64,000 bases of DNA from Coenobita brevimanus. Its lineage: Eukaryota > Arthropoda > Malacostraca > Decapoda > Coenobitidae. The translations under genes and the position numbers were made by a program. The DNA is taken from positions 19,447,939 to 19,511,938 of the forward strand of contig CM064670.1 of assembly GCA_032717465.1 (NCBI GenBank), read 5' to 3'. Below, piece after piece: positions 11,976-24,424 of the stretch; position 1 is the first letter of the stretch; each line of letters opens with the position of its first letter. The notes below the pieces were generated by a model, which saw only the letters and a list, made by a program, of their open reading frames with translations, had not been told where the DNA came from and did not search any database.

Positions 11976-12830
11976 AGCCCCTTGACTGTTACTTAATGTT
12001 CTTTGCTGAACAAAATCATCCGAGACTATTTATAAACCCTCCCAAGCATAATTTGCTTATGAGACTGCTTGAACATACGTTTGACTTTACTCATATAGCT
12101 ACTAAACACTTCACAAACAAAACCTGAGTGAAAACGAAATGTAAAATAAAGGAAATTATTTTTTATTATAAGCGACTGATGTGGAGACTTGGGCCAAAAA
12201 TGGTTAAGATTCTTTATAATTTCAAGCCTGAGTGCGATCATAGCAGTGAAAAATTAATGGCATGCAGAAAGCTGGGAAATATTCACAACGAATGTTAAAC
12301 AATAATTATGACAAATTGCTTTCCGTAGCAACTAAATGTTGTTAGAATGTGTGGTTGTAAATTTTCACATAAATATTCACTTTGCTTTGGTTCAGAAGCG
12401 TTTGGCAGCTGTATCAGTGCAGGCAGTATTGTAGTATAGTTGTAGCCCTAGGTTCATCTGAAAAGCGAACACGGTGGGTTGCGGAATGAAGCTGCCCTTT
12501 TTTACAGCCCATCCTCCTCCTTTTGGAGGACGGGAGGGGGTGGGGAACTCTTGTATAATCAGGCAGCTCCACAACCTGGTCATATCGGTGCCACCCCGTG
12601 AAGGCGCCCCTCACCAGCACCATGAGCGAAGACAAAAGCACATATCCGCAGTCTTTTACACAACGAAGAATTCATGAATGATTGTCACAAGTCGGTATTC
12701 ATACACTTTCCTGAGGTTAAGTTGTGCATAAGACTGCTTGATTATATATTTCACAGCCAAATTAGAGTGAATAGTAAAGTGGGGAAAAAAATAGAAGCCG
12801 TGGGAAAGATGAGTGTACAGCCTGACAACC
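11976..12830. other. Intergenic, no gene seen
   Basis: No gene is supported. Related short words ('gcttatgagactgcttgaac' near 12054 and 'gcataagactgcttgattat' near 12726) suggest an old duplicated repeat. Confidence 0.35.
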
Positions 12831-12842
12831 GCGCGCGCGCGC

Positions 12843-12906
<64 letters not shown>
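12831..12906. repeat. (GC)n(GT)n microsatellite
   Basis: A short GC dinucleotide run passes into a long GT run. Confidence 0.97.
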
Positions 12907-12908
<2 letters not shown>

Positions 12909-13769
12909 CGTTTCTCCACCACCAACTTTCTCTTCACCCAACATCTGCCCGCCGGCCCATCCATCCGGGTCACGCCTCACTCTTATATCGAGGTCACACA
13001 GTTGCATTTGTCTGCAGACTCCTGTACTCACACTCTGCCGAATACAATCATCTGACGTTTCTAGAGCAGAGTATCGTTACTAGAGTTGTCCTGATGATGA
13101 GAGGGTATTGGTGGACCAGTATTTACACCCTCAGGCCACAAACTCAACCAATAAAATCGTGCGGCGTCATCTAGAACAGATGAAGAGAGTTGTTCCGACC
13201 ATGAAAAGGTTAAGGCCATTAGCTTAAAAATTAAAGTGAGAAAGGGAAGGTAAGCCCTTGGTTTCCTGATGGAAAATTTCCGAAGCAAATGTAGACAAAA
13301 CACATGAGATAGTGTTTCTTTGCTGACCATACTTTATAACGAGGGACACTAGTTAATCACATCTAATAATCAAAGGCTTTCCATAAATGTCTGCCAGAAG
13401 TTAGTGGCTCTCCATGTCGACTGTAGTTTAAAGTCCGTCGAATTAAGGTGCTTTTTTAAAAGTTCGTTATTTTGTTGCCAGTCGATTTTCATCGTAGGAA
13501 ATCTTTTTGATCTAAAGCTTTTAACTCCTTGACATGAACGTGTCTTCCTATGGTGATGAAAGTCGTCCGGCAACAATAAGAATAAAGTAAGGAAATACGT
13601 CAGTCGACTAAGGGCCTTACGCATACCTCCTTTAGTTTCATTTTAATGCGAAAACTTATTAACCGCTTCATTTTGATAAAGTGCATTTCTCGTATCTTGT
13701 TCGTGTTGCTACTACAGCTTTCGTGATCAACTCCAGTAGAGAAGTACGTAGTTAATTAAGGCAAAATCT
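12907..13769. other. Intergenic, no gene seen
   Basis: No gene. 'agagttgtcctgatgatgag' near 13081 and 'agagttgttccgaccatgaa' near 13186 are diverged direct repeats. A related word recurs near 63574. 13500-13615 has traces of the palindromic family. Confidence 0.35.
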
Positions 13770-13874
13770 AACCCTTCCAGTTTCAAAAGTCTCCCCTAAG
13801 CTATTTAAAATCATCTGGTGATACAGGCAGCAAAATAAATACATGTAATGAAAAGCGTTGGAACTGAACTGGTT
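13770..13874. mobile_element. Half copy of palindromic TTAA element
   Basis: Right half only: 'taacccttccagtttcaaaa', then 'gtctcccctaagctattt', 'aaaatcatctggtg' and a closing 'gaactggttaa'. Confidence 0.5.
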
Positions 13875-13886
13875 AAATGGATGTGT

Positions 13887-14093
13887 TTAACCATTACAGC
13901 CCAATGACATAATTTTGCACAATGTTCTTGCTGCTGCCAGATGATTTTATTTAGTTCAGGAGAACTCCTACTATTGAAAACATCAACGACGGGCGTCTAT
14001 GCCCACATCTAGTTAGAAAAATCTTATATAAGATGAATAAAATCGTCTTGAGACAAGAACAGCATTAATATGTTGTCTGACTAAAAGGGTTAG
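13887..14093. mobile_element. Palindromic TTAA element
   Basis: Starts 'ttaaccattacagcccaatg' and ends 'ctgactaaaagggttagg'. The arms 'ttcttgctgctgccagatga' plus 'ttttatttagttcagg' and 'gatgaataaaatcgtctt' plus 'gagacaagaac' are complementary. Good copy. Confidence 0.65.
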
Positions 14094-14099
14094 GCTAAG

Positions 14100-14320
14100 T
14101 TACTTCCCCTCACTGCAAGGGCGTCATTTATTTGCATTTAATTCTTCTTACAGTTAGACTATTTTGTTCAGCTGGGCTAGGATAATCATAGTGAATGGGA
14201 GAGACACAAACTTCATTCACAGCTTAGCGACGAAAGGTTCTCCCTAAACTCAATAAAATTGTCCCATAGTAGCAAGGTCTGTAAAAATAGGCCGTTACTC
14301 ATGCTTTCACCAGGAAAAGC
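14100..14320. mobile_element. Palindromic TTAA element, diverged
   Basis: The left arm has 'ttcttcttacagttagacta' followed by 'ttttgttcagctggg'. The right arm has 'ctccctaaactcaataaaat' followed by 'tgtcccatagtagcaagg'. Confidence 0.45.
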
Positions 14321-14519
14321 TTTGTTTTATGAAGAATCATAACCAATTTACAGGATAACAAGGCTCAGTAACAGTTAACTATTATCACAGATTTTGCTTA
14401 ATTCTTTGTATTTCGTCTTTTAATATTCAGTTTGATTGGGCAGTGGTTGGTACTTAGATGCGTGAAGAAAACCGTATGTATAGAGGAAGCCTGGGAGAGT
14501 TTTATAATACGGCTCCAGA

Positions 14520-14710
14520 CTACAATTATTCAGCTTAGAGTTCATAAATATTGCCCCATACTACTTTAATCATCTTAGAAAAGTTTATAAATACTGCCCC
14601 ATACTACTTCATTCAGCCCTGGAGAGTTTATAACTATTCCCCCATACTACTTTATTCAGCTTAGAAAAGTTTATAAATAAGGCCGCAGATTATTATATTT
14701 AGCTTAAGAG
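14520..14710. repeat. 43-bp tandem repeat within a palindromic element
   Basis: About four copies of a 43-base unit with 'gccccatactactttattca' and 'gcttagaaaagtttataaat'. The word 'ccccatactac' starts at 14554, 14597 and 14640, giving an exact period of 43. The unit looks like a locally amplified arm of the palindromic TTAA element. Confidence 0.75.
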
Positions 14711-14869
14711 AGACTTAAAACTTGGAGGAGACCGATACTGCCTTCATCAGCTCGTTCACATAGAGAGTTCTGTCCAAAGCTAAATTCGGGAAGAGAGATT
14801 AAACTATCAGACAGGTCACTGAACTGAAGTGATCAAGAGAGACTTTGTCAGTTGGATGTATGTGAAATC

Positions 14870-15066
14870 TTAACACCCATGAATCCCGTGACGAAATATT
14901 TTCCTTGGTCTTGCTACCTCCATAAGATTTAATTCAGTTGAGGAAAAACCTCATTCACTAAATGTATAAGTGAAGGTTGTATCTAACCTCTAGTGTTCGA
15001 AAGTCTCTCCTAAGCAGAATATAATTTTTGTCTGATAGCAAGTACCTCCCCCGGCTGAAGGGGTTG
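14870..15066. mobile_element. Palindromic TTAA element
   Basis: Starts 'ttaacacccatgaatcccgt' and ends 'cggctgaaggggttgaa'. The arms 'ggtcttgctacctccataag' plus 'atttaattcagttgagg' and 'ctcctaagcagaatataatt' plus 'tttgtctgatagcaag' are inverted. Good copy. Confidence 0.65.
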
Positions 15067-15641
15067 AATAACAAGGAATATCTAGGATGTTCTACAAAAA
15101 GTGTGCCACTTGTCAGGATGTTATTCTTGGGCAAATATTAAATAATAAATAATTTTCTAACCTTAGCTGCGGTTTTCAATTGGTCAGAACTCCAACTAAT
15201 TAATGATGACTCACGGCGAAAATGGGCTTCCGCATATGCCATCAATATGCTTATCAGAAGCTGCTGCTCTGTAACGGAATAAAATTGTTCTCATGATTCA
15301 CTGCCCAAAATTAACCCAAAGAACAACTTCCTGGCGCACGTTTCACCGCACATTTTGTACCACACTTTCTATAAAGTGCATAGTAGAAGGGCCTGATGTT
15401 ATAAAGACAACTCGTGACATGGCAAGAGTATTAAGCCATTTTCATGTGAAGTGCAAAAAACATCACTTCGTATGAGTAAGTTAGAAAGTTAATATATTTC
15501 ATCCCCAGAAAAAATAAAACGAACTAGAATCCATCTCAAGATGGGATCTCACAACCCACGTAGCCGGAAAGTTTTTCCTCGGCTTGTACTTGTGCACCTC
15601 CAGGTGTGATTTGAAGCGAATTCATGATGCAAAACACTCTA
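15067..15641. other. Intergenic, no gene seen
   Basis: No gene or clear repeat found in this AT-rich stretch. Confidence 0.4.
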
Positions 15642-16035
15642 ACAAAGCCAGCCAGCCAACCTTACAACTAAAAACATTTCCACTCCGCTCGCTTCGCAAC
15701 GCGGGTGGTAAGCGAGCGGAGTGGTAATGTTTTCAGTTGTGAGGTTGGCTGGCTGGTTTTGTCTGTGACTTGGTAAACAAGATATCTCATGAACGGCTTG
15801 AGCTATCAAGCTGCCAAAGGTCAACAACTACTTGACCTTTGGTGACACTGACCTTGACCCCGAGTGCCCATTTTCAAACTCGTTCAAGATTTTGGCCATA
15901 TCTTGATACCCTGAAAGTTTCATATTGATAGCTCCAGCCGTTCATGAAATATATTGTTTACCCACACACAAACGAAGCCAGCCAGCCAACCTCACAACCG
16001 ACAACATTACCCCTCCGCTCGCTTCGCAACGCAGG
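15642..16035. mobile_element. Fold-back (palindromic) element
   Basis: A word beginning 'agccagccagccaacct' and ending 'ccgctcgcttcgcaacgc' occurs at 15648-15700 and again at 15974-16030. Its reverse complement occurs at 15717-15757. The inner part is also inverted: 'tctcatgaacggcttgagct' near 15784 faces 'agctccagccgttcatgaaa' near 15930. The core contains 'gaccttgaccccgagtgccc' and 'ggccatatcttgataccctg'. A related core lies at 31560-31690. It has the structure of a non-autonomous inverted-repeat element, with no coding capacity. Confidence 0.7.
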
Positions 16036-16087
16036 TGGTAAAAAAAAAAAAAAAAAAAAAGTAAAGCTACTGATGTGCAGTGGAATT

Positions 16088-19000
16088 GTCTATCTATCTA
16101 TCTATTGCCATACGCCTCAATCCCGTACGGGGTGGCCACAAACAAATCGCCTCCACGTCGCCCTGTCCCCCTCCATTTCACTGCCCTGCGCCCAACTCAC
16201 ACCCCCCTCTCTCATATACCTCTCCACCCCATCCCTCCATCTCATCCTCGGCCTCCTCCTCCCTCTCCCCCCCTCCACCTCACTCACAAACATTCTCCTC
16301 GTCAGTCTCTCACCCTCCATCCTTTCCACATGGCCAAACCACCTATGTGTGTTGCTTCTAATTCTTCCTATCACATCCACATCCAACCACAACGCTCCTT
16401 TAAATTCTCACTTGTCAGCCTGTCTCTCCAGGTGACTCCACAGGCTCCTCTTAAATAACTCATTTCCACTGCTCTCAGTCTTGACTTGTGTCCTTCCAAC
16501 AACGTCCAAGCTTCACTTCCATACGTTAAAGTTGGTATCACAATACTGTCATGTAGTAACTTTTTCACTTCCATGCTCACTTCCCTGTTTCTTATCACTG
16601 TTTTCAAGGAACCAGCAACCTATCATCTTTGTTGTACCCTTTCAAGCACTTCACCCTCCAAACTTCCATCTTTACTCATCACACTACCCAAGTACTTAAA
16701 CGTACTCACATTTTCCATTTCCTCACTATCCAACCTCACTGTACATTCACTGACTTCACCTCTCTCAAACACCATCACTTTACTCTTCCCTACATTCACC
16801 TTCAGATTCCGTTTCTTACACACTCTTCCAAACTCATCCACCAAGCCTTGCAGCTCCCCTTCGTCTTCACTCAACAACATAGTATCATCTAGAAACAACA
16901 GTACAGGGAGTTTCCAGACACTACCCTCTCTCACCAGGGCCACTCCAACATTCACTGGCCTACCTTGTACCTCTTTTATTACCACATCCATGTACAGATT
17001 GAACAACCATGGAGACATGACATATCTCTGTTTCAACCCAACCTTCAGAGAGAAAAATTCACTCAGTTCACCATCCAAAAGCACTGCAGCCTTAGGACCA
17101 TCATACATACTCTTCACAGCATTCAACAACTTCCCATCTACTCCATATATTCTTAATACTTTCCACAACCCTTGTCTATCCACCCTATCATATGCTTTCT
17201 CCAAATCCATGAAAGCCGCATACAACCTCTTTCTCTTCTCCAGAAACTTTTCCACTAAAGATCTAAGAATGAATATCTGATCTGCACAACCTCTCCCCTT
17301 CCTAAAGCCTCCCTGTTCTTCTCCAACTAATTCCTCTGTTCTTTCTCTAACTCTGTCAATAAGTATCCTACCATACACTTTTCATATTACACTAAGAAAA
17401 CAAATGCCCCTATGATTACCACACACTTCTTTTTCCCCTTTTCCTTTGTACAAGGGAATAATTATACCTGACTTCCAATCCTCTGGGACTCTACCTTACT
17501 CCCAGGCCAAACTGCTCATCTTCCACATCCATTCTACTACTATCTCTCCCCCATGCTTCAGCATTTCACCACACACTCCATCAATTCCTGGGGCTTTCCC
17601 CAATTTGACTTTCTTCATTGCTTCCACAACTTCTATCCTACTATTTTCTTCCTGTCTTCTCACCTCCCTCCTTCTCCCACTCATTCCCCAGCCACTTATA
17701 CTCGCATTCCTTCCATCCTTCATGTTCAACAATTCCTTAAAGTATTCTCTCCATCTGCTCACTCTTTCACTCTTCTCCACTAGTAATCTACCATTTTTAT
17801 CTCTCACTCCCCTGCTAACTTCATTGACACCCTGTCTTACTCTCTTCACCTCTTTCCAGAACATTTTCTTACAGTCCCTCCACTTTACACTCAAATTCCT
17901 TTCAAATTCCTCATCCACTCTCTTCTTACTCTCTCTTACTAATCTTTTCACCTCTCTCTTCCTTTCTACATATAACTCTCTCTTCCGCCTCTCAACTTCT
18001 TCCACGCCCCTATTTCTCATTCATTCATTGTATGCTTTCTTCTTTTGTGCCACAGCCTGTCTCACCTCTTCATTCCACCACGCTGTTCCTTGCACCCCCC
18101 TTCGTCTTCTTTTCATCCAACACACCACATCAAATGCTGCACATATTTCATCTGTGAATATCTTGCATAAACCTTCCACGTCCACCATCTGCTCCAATTC
18201 ATATTTACCCAATCGTTCCGCTACTTCTCTCTTATATTCTGCCATTTTCTCATCCTCTTGTAACTTTTCCACTCTCCTTGCAACTACTCCCTCTTCCCGT
18301 CCTTCCCTTCTTCTATTTCTCCATCTTGCTTGGCTCTTGATACTGGCCACCATCAAGTAGTGGTCAGAAAGTCCACTCCCCCAACCTCTATAAGCTCTTG
18401 CATCCATTACACATCTTCTCATTCGTTCATCCACACACACACATAATCAATCATTGCCTTCCTTTCATTCAGTTCACCACCCACTCTTCCCATCACTCGC
18501 CATGTATACCTGTGGATCATTTTGTGCCTGAAGAGGGTATTGGCTATCACCAACCCCCTCCCGGCACAAGTGTCCACTAACGCACTCCCATTCTCATCTA
18601 TCTCAGCAGGTATACCCCATTCACCAACTATTCCATCCACCTTCACATTCCCTACTTTACTATTCATATCACCGAACAAAAACACTTTCTCATTTCTTTC
18701 TAAACACTTTCACATTTGTCCAGACTCTTCTATCACTCTGCTTGCACGATCTTGCGTTGGTGCATACACGCACACAATCGCCCACATTTGTATTCCAGCT
18801 TTCAATCTTACTCACACAATCCTTAACCCAAGTGATCCATACTCTCTTATGTTCTTCTTCCATCTTTTACTGACAATACACACTCCTTTTGCCCTCTCAT
18901 TCTCACCTACTCCTGCACAGATACCCCATCCATACTTCCATTCTCTTACACTCTCTCCCCTCATTTAGTTTCAGTTACTCCACATTGATCCACTTCCTCA

Positions 19001-19345
19001 CCCTCAAGCACCTGAACAATCTCTCTTTCACCTCACCATTCGCACCCCTTATATTCCATGTTGCGATCCGTGCCATGTCCATTGTCCGGTCCTTGGTCGT
19101 CATCTTTTGGTCAGTCCTTGTCCGAGGCTTCTTGTTCGTTTCTATAGTTTACTGTTTTCCGGGGAGGGGTACTAACCCTCCGCCAACCCCTTTAGTCGCC
19201 TCGTACGACAAGCAGGGATACCGGGGGAGTATTTTTGAAAACCCCCCTACCCTCAGGGTGGAACTCACGGGCAATAATGCAGTTTTTATCGTCTGTGGGT
19301 TCAGACTGCCTCACGCGGAATGTGGGCCAATTTTTTTTTCTTTTT
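16088..19345 (-). mobile_element. RTE-type LINE, near full length (copy A)
   Basis: Read on the minus strand, this copy has a 5' leader shared with the LINE at 51905-55175 ('cttgtcgtacgaggcgacta'). It then has an apurinic-type endonuclease domain, a reverse transcriptase, and a C-terminal region containing 'RWFGHVERMEGERLT'. It ends in 'aggcgtatggcaatagatag', that is, a (GATA)n tail as expected for RTE-clade elements. The upstream boundary is uncertain by about 100 bases. Several stops and frameshifts make it inactive. Confidence 0.85.
16117..19080 (-). pseudogene. Endonuclease-reverse transcriptase of LINE copy A, broken
   Basis: This encoded the LINE's single polyprotein, which nicks the target and primes reverse transcription there. 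Visible pieces in order on the minus strand are 'ATWNIRGA' (endonuclease start, near 19060) and 'FGDMNSKVG' with 'HRYTW' (18419-18685). An 'AWWNEEVRQAV' linker region (18021-18440) follows. Then come 'APGIDGVCGEML' (17496-18020), 'EEQGGFRKGRGCADQIF' and 'AFMDLEKAYDRVDRQGLW' (16623-17378), and the C-terminal 'RWFGHVERM'. The catalytic box reads FLDD instead of the usual (F/Y)ADD. At least five frame breaks are present. Long minus-strand blocks still align with copies B, C and D. Confidence 0.85.
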
Positions 19346-19454
19346 TTAATGGAGGGTACACACAAGAGGTTACTTTTCTGACTACAAAAAAGACCATCCA
19401 AATAGTATATGTATGAAAGGATGAGTTCAACTGTTACAGCTAAAATGTATCAGC

Positions 19455-19820
19455 TTAACTTCTTCCGTACCAATACATCTTTTGTTATAATTTATTATTA
19501 ATGTCACTACCAGGCGATCTTATTCAGCTCAGACATTCACCAAGTAGTGGAACTCCTAATGAAAGCCATACTTAATGATTCCAGTTCGAACAGAGTTTTC
19601 CAAACTGAACTGAGCTCTTCAATAGGGTGAGGTGTTTTACAGCTTACTCTTGCTACCTCGAAATGTTTTCACTAAACTTGGGCAAGAACTCTGCAACTGA
19701 ATGGGCTAATGGAGTCAATATCTAACTCTTTCATTTCGAGAATTATCTCCTAATCTGAATATAATCGTCTGGTGGAAACGAGACTATCATGAAAAAACGT
19801 CACCAAAGAGAAGAGGTTAA
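19455..19820. mobile_element. Two adjoining palindromic TTAA elements
   Basis: The first starts 'ttaacttcttccgtacc' and has 'ccaggcgatcttattcagct'. The second, from about 19618, has 'actcttgctacctcgaaatg' and the partner 'tctgaatataatcgtctggt', closing with 'gaagaggttaa' at 19820. Confidence 0.6.
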
Positions 19821-19888
19821 GCTGTCTGAAAATAACAAGAAAGATATAAACACGACGTCATGGTACTGAACGATTTAACAGCAATGTA

Positions 19889-19890
<2 letters not shown>

Positions 19891-19936
<46 letters not shown>
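19891..19936. repeat. (GT)n microsatellite
   Basis: GT run, followed by a G-run at about 19944-19960. Confidence 0.97.
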
Positions 19937-19938
<2 letters not shown>

Positions 19939-19984
19939 GTGCGCGGGGGGGGGGGGAGGGCACGACTATGTCCAAGAACCACAT

Positions 19985-20160
19985 TTGTTAAAAGTATCCA
20001 ACTTTGATACTTAAACACGAGTACTATTACATTTACAAAACTGTACTCAAGTCAATGTAAAAGAATTATGAAGTCAATCTACTCATGTAAAAGTACAAAA
20101 GTATCTTGTTCATAACGCACTCAAGTATTAAAAGTAAAAAGTAACTACTAACTTCTCAGT
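19985..20160. repeat. Dispersed 'agtaaaagtac' repeat, left piece
   Basis: Dense in words such as 'caagtattaaaagtaaaaag', 'catgtaaaagtacaaaag' and 'tacttaaacacgagtac'. Similar 'agtaaaagtgacagtagtaa' words occur at 22965-23060, on the far side of the nested LINEs. Repeats with this wording are common in animal genomes. The class is not determined here. Confidence 0.4.
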
Positions 20161-20309
20161 CAACTACAAGCTATTGAAGTAATTAATTATTTGGTGCTGG
20201 AATGTTACATTGTCAGAAGGGAGTAATGCTGTATAGTGGCTGAAAAATAGGAGTAGAACTTGCGTTGATTATGTGTATATAGAGATATTTAAGAATTAGA
20301 AGAAAGGAT

Positions 20310-20998
<689 letters not shown>

Positions 20999-21000
20999 TT

Positions 21001-21885
21001 TTTTTTTTATGCGAGGAAGAAGGAACCAAAGGCCATGGCCCTCAGTAACAGTTCCCTCCAAGAGAAAAACAAAATACAATAGAGAGCCAAATTCAAGATC
21101 CGATCATTTTGAGATGCCTGGACACACTGCGTTTGAAAGACTGGACATCATAGGCAGCAGGAAATACAGACAGAGGGAGACAGTTCCAGAGCTGACCTGT
21201 TGCATAAATGAAAGACTGGGAGTAACGGTTAACTCTTGCATTAGAGAGTTGGACAGAAAAGGGATGAGAGTTTGCTACCAGACGGGTGCTACGCGCCCGT
21301 CGTAGAGGTGGAGGAATGCAAGCAGACAGTTCAGAGGAGCAGTGACCATTAAAGTAGCGATAGAAAAGAGATAAAGATGCAACAGTGCGGCGAAGAGACA
21401 GAGGTTGAAGGGAGTCAGTAAGAGGAGGAGAGTTAATGAGACGAAAAGCCTTTGACTCCACCCTATTGAGAAGAGCTGTATGTGGGGAGCCTCCCCACAC
21501 ATAAGAGTTGTACTCCACACAGGGGCGGATAAAACCTCTGTATAGAGTCAACAATTGTGCAGGGGTAAAGAAAGAGCGGAGTCGGTTTAGCACACCCAAT
21601 CTCTTGGAAGCAGATTTTACAAGAGATGCAATATGATCTTTCCAAGATAAGTCCGGAGTAAATGAAACCCCAAGCATGTTCAAGGATGATGCAGGATTAA
21701 GCTGAATATTATTAAACATTAATGGGTATACCTGTGGAAGATTTTGTCGGGTTGATAGGTGTAGGAACTGAGTCTTAGATGCATTAAAGACAACCATATT
21801 ACTTTTACCCCAGTCAGCGATACGAGCCAAGTCAGAGCACATGGTTTCAGGACCGTTACAGTTTTGTTGAGGTCTGTGAGCGTCG
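21001..21885 (-). mobile_element. Jockey-type LINE, 5'-truncated, nested in an RTE remnant
   Basis: On the minus strand this carries the last 249 codons of a reverse-transcriptase polyprotein (21093-21842), a short 3' UTR and a poly(A) tail at 21001-21009. It sits directly after the codons 'LMYAD' of the older RTE element, so it inserted into that element's catalytic box. Same family as 28651-30872 and 45636-46196. Confidence 0.8.
21093..21842 (-). pseudogene. Jockey-type reverse transcriptase, C-terminal 249 codons
   Basis: An open frame holding the thumb and C-terminal portion of a non-LTR reverse transcriptase. Landmarks are 'CSDLARIADWG', 'FNASKTQFLHLS', 'LGVSFTPDLSWKDHI', 'RLRSFFTPAQLLTLYRGF', 'RPCVEYNSYVWGG' and a C-terminal 'FVNRYSQSF'-like region reading 'RVNRYSQSFIYATGQLWNCL'. 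The 5' part, including the catalytic box and endonuclease, is absent, so it cannot work alone. The unbroken frame suggests a fairly recent insertion. Confidence 0.85.
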
Positions 21886-21889
21886 TGCT

Positions 21890-22420
21890 TTGATAATACC
21901 TGTTGATAAGATAAAACTGATATTTGTTAAAGAAGCTGAGTCTTTTCGTAATATGATGGTGAATGAAGAGATTTGCAAGGGAGTCTGCAGATTCCTTTTT
22001 GCGGTAACAGAATAGAAAGGTAAATGTGTAAAGAGTGGAGAGTAGAGTAGTACGAGTAAGAAAGTGGATGGTGCTTTGAAGGCCTTGATGCTAAACAGAG
22101 ATCCGAGTGCGGAGACTGCAAGAGGATTGAATAAAACTGTTTTAGAGCTCACATTTATGTCTGGGTGTGAGATTTTGGTGTGGCAGGAGAACGAAAAGTC
22201 GTGGGTAAGAGCGGTGGAAATGACGTTATTGAGGAACATTTGTGTAATCCACAGTTAGAGCGTACAATATGTGATGAGTGAAATACGTGGATTTAGGAAG
22301 TATCTTGACAGTAGAGCTCAAGAGAGGCTGCCCAAATGGCATGGTAGGTTGAAAGATGTAAGGAGACGAAACGGGCATCTGTGAGTGAGCCTGAAGACGA
22401 TAGGAAGTGTTGTAGGCCAA
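21890..22420 (+). mobile_element. Decayed RTE-type LINE, downstream part
   Basis: Continues the element interrupted at 20998. 'DKIKLIFVKEAESF' (near 21905-21950) and 'DGALKALMLNRD' (22065-22100) lead to 'ILVWQENEKSWVRAVEMTLL' (22175-22230). These match the region after the catalytic box in RTE polyproteins. Confidence 0.65.
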
Positions 22421-23193
22421 GAAGATGGTGGATCAATATGGCAAATTAGTATGTGTACGTGCGAATGCAATGCGAGGTATGGAGTCGAGGTAAGTGAATT
22501 GACGGAAGTGAGTGCATTGTCGGACTATCCTTTCCTGATAGGTAATTTGAATGACTTCTGCTTAAAAAAGTGCAGAGCGTCATGTCTGTGAAATCAAATC
22601 AGGATTTCAGTGGCCTGAATGACAAATGAGTGGGTGTGTGGCCCATTTCACTGAAAAATGCTGTTAATTAGCTCTTCCTCTGTCTTATTCTTTTTCTTTG
22701 CTTTGTGGACCCTACGTCACCCCACACTTAGAGGGGAAAAAAGAGGTCGGAATGATGATTATGAAACAAAAGATTCATACATGATGGCAGTGACACTGCG
22801 GGAAAGAATTTTAGCGACTTATACAAAAAATGAAAAATAAATGAACAGACGTGATTGCTCCATACATGAAGAGCTGACTGTGATAAGCCACCATCTAAGT
22901 TTGCACTGTTCTGCGCTCTGTCACTGGCCAGTGGCCACAAACTCCATTATTTAATGTAGCGAGTACTTTTTTGCTTATTTTCAAATTTATTAGAGTAAAA
23001 ATATCTGGAAACCATTCTCAAGTAAAAGTGACAGTAGTAAAAGAAATGTGCAAAAAAATCGATACCTACTCTGCCAAGAACAAAGTGGTTTAAAAGTCAG
23101 TAAAAAATGTGACTCATATACTTTGTATATCCATGAAAGAAATAATTCAACTTACTAACTGTGAAATTATTTCTGAGTCATTTTCCTCCCAAT

Positions 23194-23196
<3 letters not shown>
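22421..23196. other. Intergenic; second piece of 'agtaaaagt' repeat
   Basis: No gene. 22965-23060 resembles the repeat at 19985-20160. Confidence 0.35.

Positions 23197-23240
<44 letters not shown>
23197..23240. repeat. (GT)n microsatellite
   Basis: Pure GT run. The flanks after this run and after 23468-23520 share 'gggtcagyg' and 'gtgtg' words. Confidence 0.95.
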
Positions 23241-23241
<1 letters not shown>

Positions 23242-23465
23242 TAGGTGGGTGAGTCTGAGCTGGGTGGTATGTGGGTCAGCGGGGTTGTTGTCCCTTTGTG
23301 CGCTGTGGTCAGGAAATACTAGTGGTTTTAACTCTTCCAATATGGTGACGTCCTGCATTTTATTATTCCGGACTTCTTCAGACTTTTCTTTTTCACTTGA
23401 ATAATATAGTCCGGAATCCTCGCGGTGAAAAGACTAATTATAATGAGTATCGGGAGTCATCATTG

Positions 23466-23467
<2 letters not shown>

Positions 23468-23520
<53 letters not shown>
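23468..23520. repeat. (GT)n microsatellite
   Basis: Pure GT run. Confidence 0.97.
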
Positions 23521-23523
<3 letters not shown>

Positions 23524-23679
23524 GGGTCAAGTGTGTCTGAGAGTTGTGTGATTTTTGGGTCAGTGTGCGGCTGTCCCATTGTATGTGATTGGGCATGGTG
23601 TGGAACAGCCTGTTATTTTGTTATTTCCAAGAGACCATTGTATTTAGCTTCAAAACATGCTGGGAATGAAGGAGGTTAA

Positions 23680-24360
23680 TGAAAGTTACATTTAGGCACT
23701 CCGGTCAGAACGTTTTTCAAATGCTGAATACCCGTACAATAATCTGAACAAAAACACTCACTGCGATAGTATCTTACTTAGCTAAGGATCAACTTTTCGC
23801 ACAGCAAGCATAAAATACATTGCATTTAACATTTTCAGTACTAGGGATCCACCCAATGATGTATAAAATCTACCGGAAGTATCAAGATTATACTATAAAA
23901 AGACATCATCATACTGAAAGAGTTAGTCTTTCGCTGGTGTGAAGATCTATTAGCTGAGTGAAATCATCCATCGCAAGGTAAACTACAATATGGTTCTTTA
24001 TTCTCGGCCGAAATGTGAATCATGATAGGCTTTAACATTTCTGGTACACTATGTTTCTCCTGAGCATAATAAAACTATCTGAACTTAGCCAGACGAAAAT
24101 GCAAACTATGATTCACATATAACTGATCAAATGAAAGAAAATTTACAGCGTCCAAAGCCTCTTTATACAGTACACGAGGGAGATTAGCCCAGTTATTATC
24201 ATTTTTTCCTAGATGAAAGATATCTTCTGGCGATAGCATGAATAAAATACTTAAATATCTGTTCAGGGACTGACGTGTGGTAACAATATAGTGATCTTCC
24301 TATCACTGCGAGAATCTCTTTCCTTAGCTGATTAAAGGAGTCAAACGTCATCAATTATAA
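23680..24360. mobile_element. Decayed palindromic TTAA elements
   Basis: Several diverged arms: 'attagctgagtgaaatcatc' near 23949, 'ctcctgagcataataaaact' near 24058, 'cctagatgaaagatatcttc' near 24209. Exact boundaries cannot be given. Confidence 0.35.
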
Positions 24361-24424
24361 AACTAGAAGCCCCCACAAGCGGGGAATCACACCAGCTGCT
24401 AGCCGATACATATATAGCGTGGTT

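Noticed and set aside
17446..18360. 304-codon frame on the + strand
   Set aside because: It is the antisense shadow of the broken LINE copy A polyprotein, which is on the minus strand.
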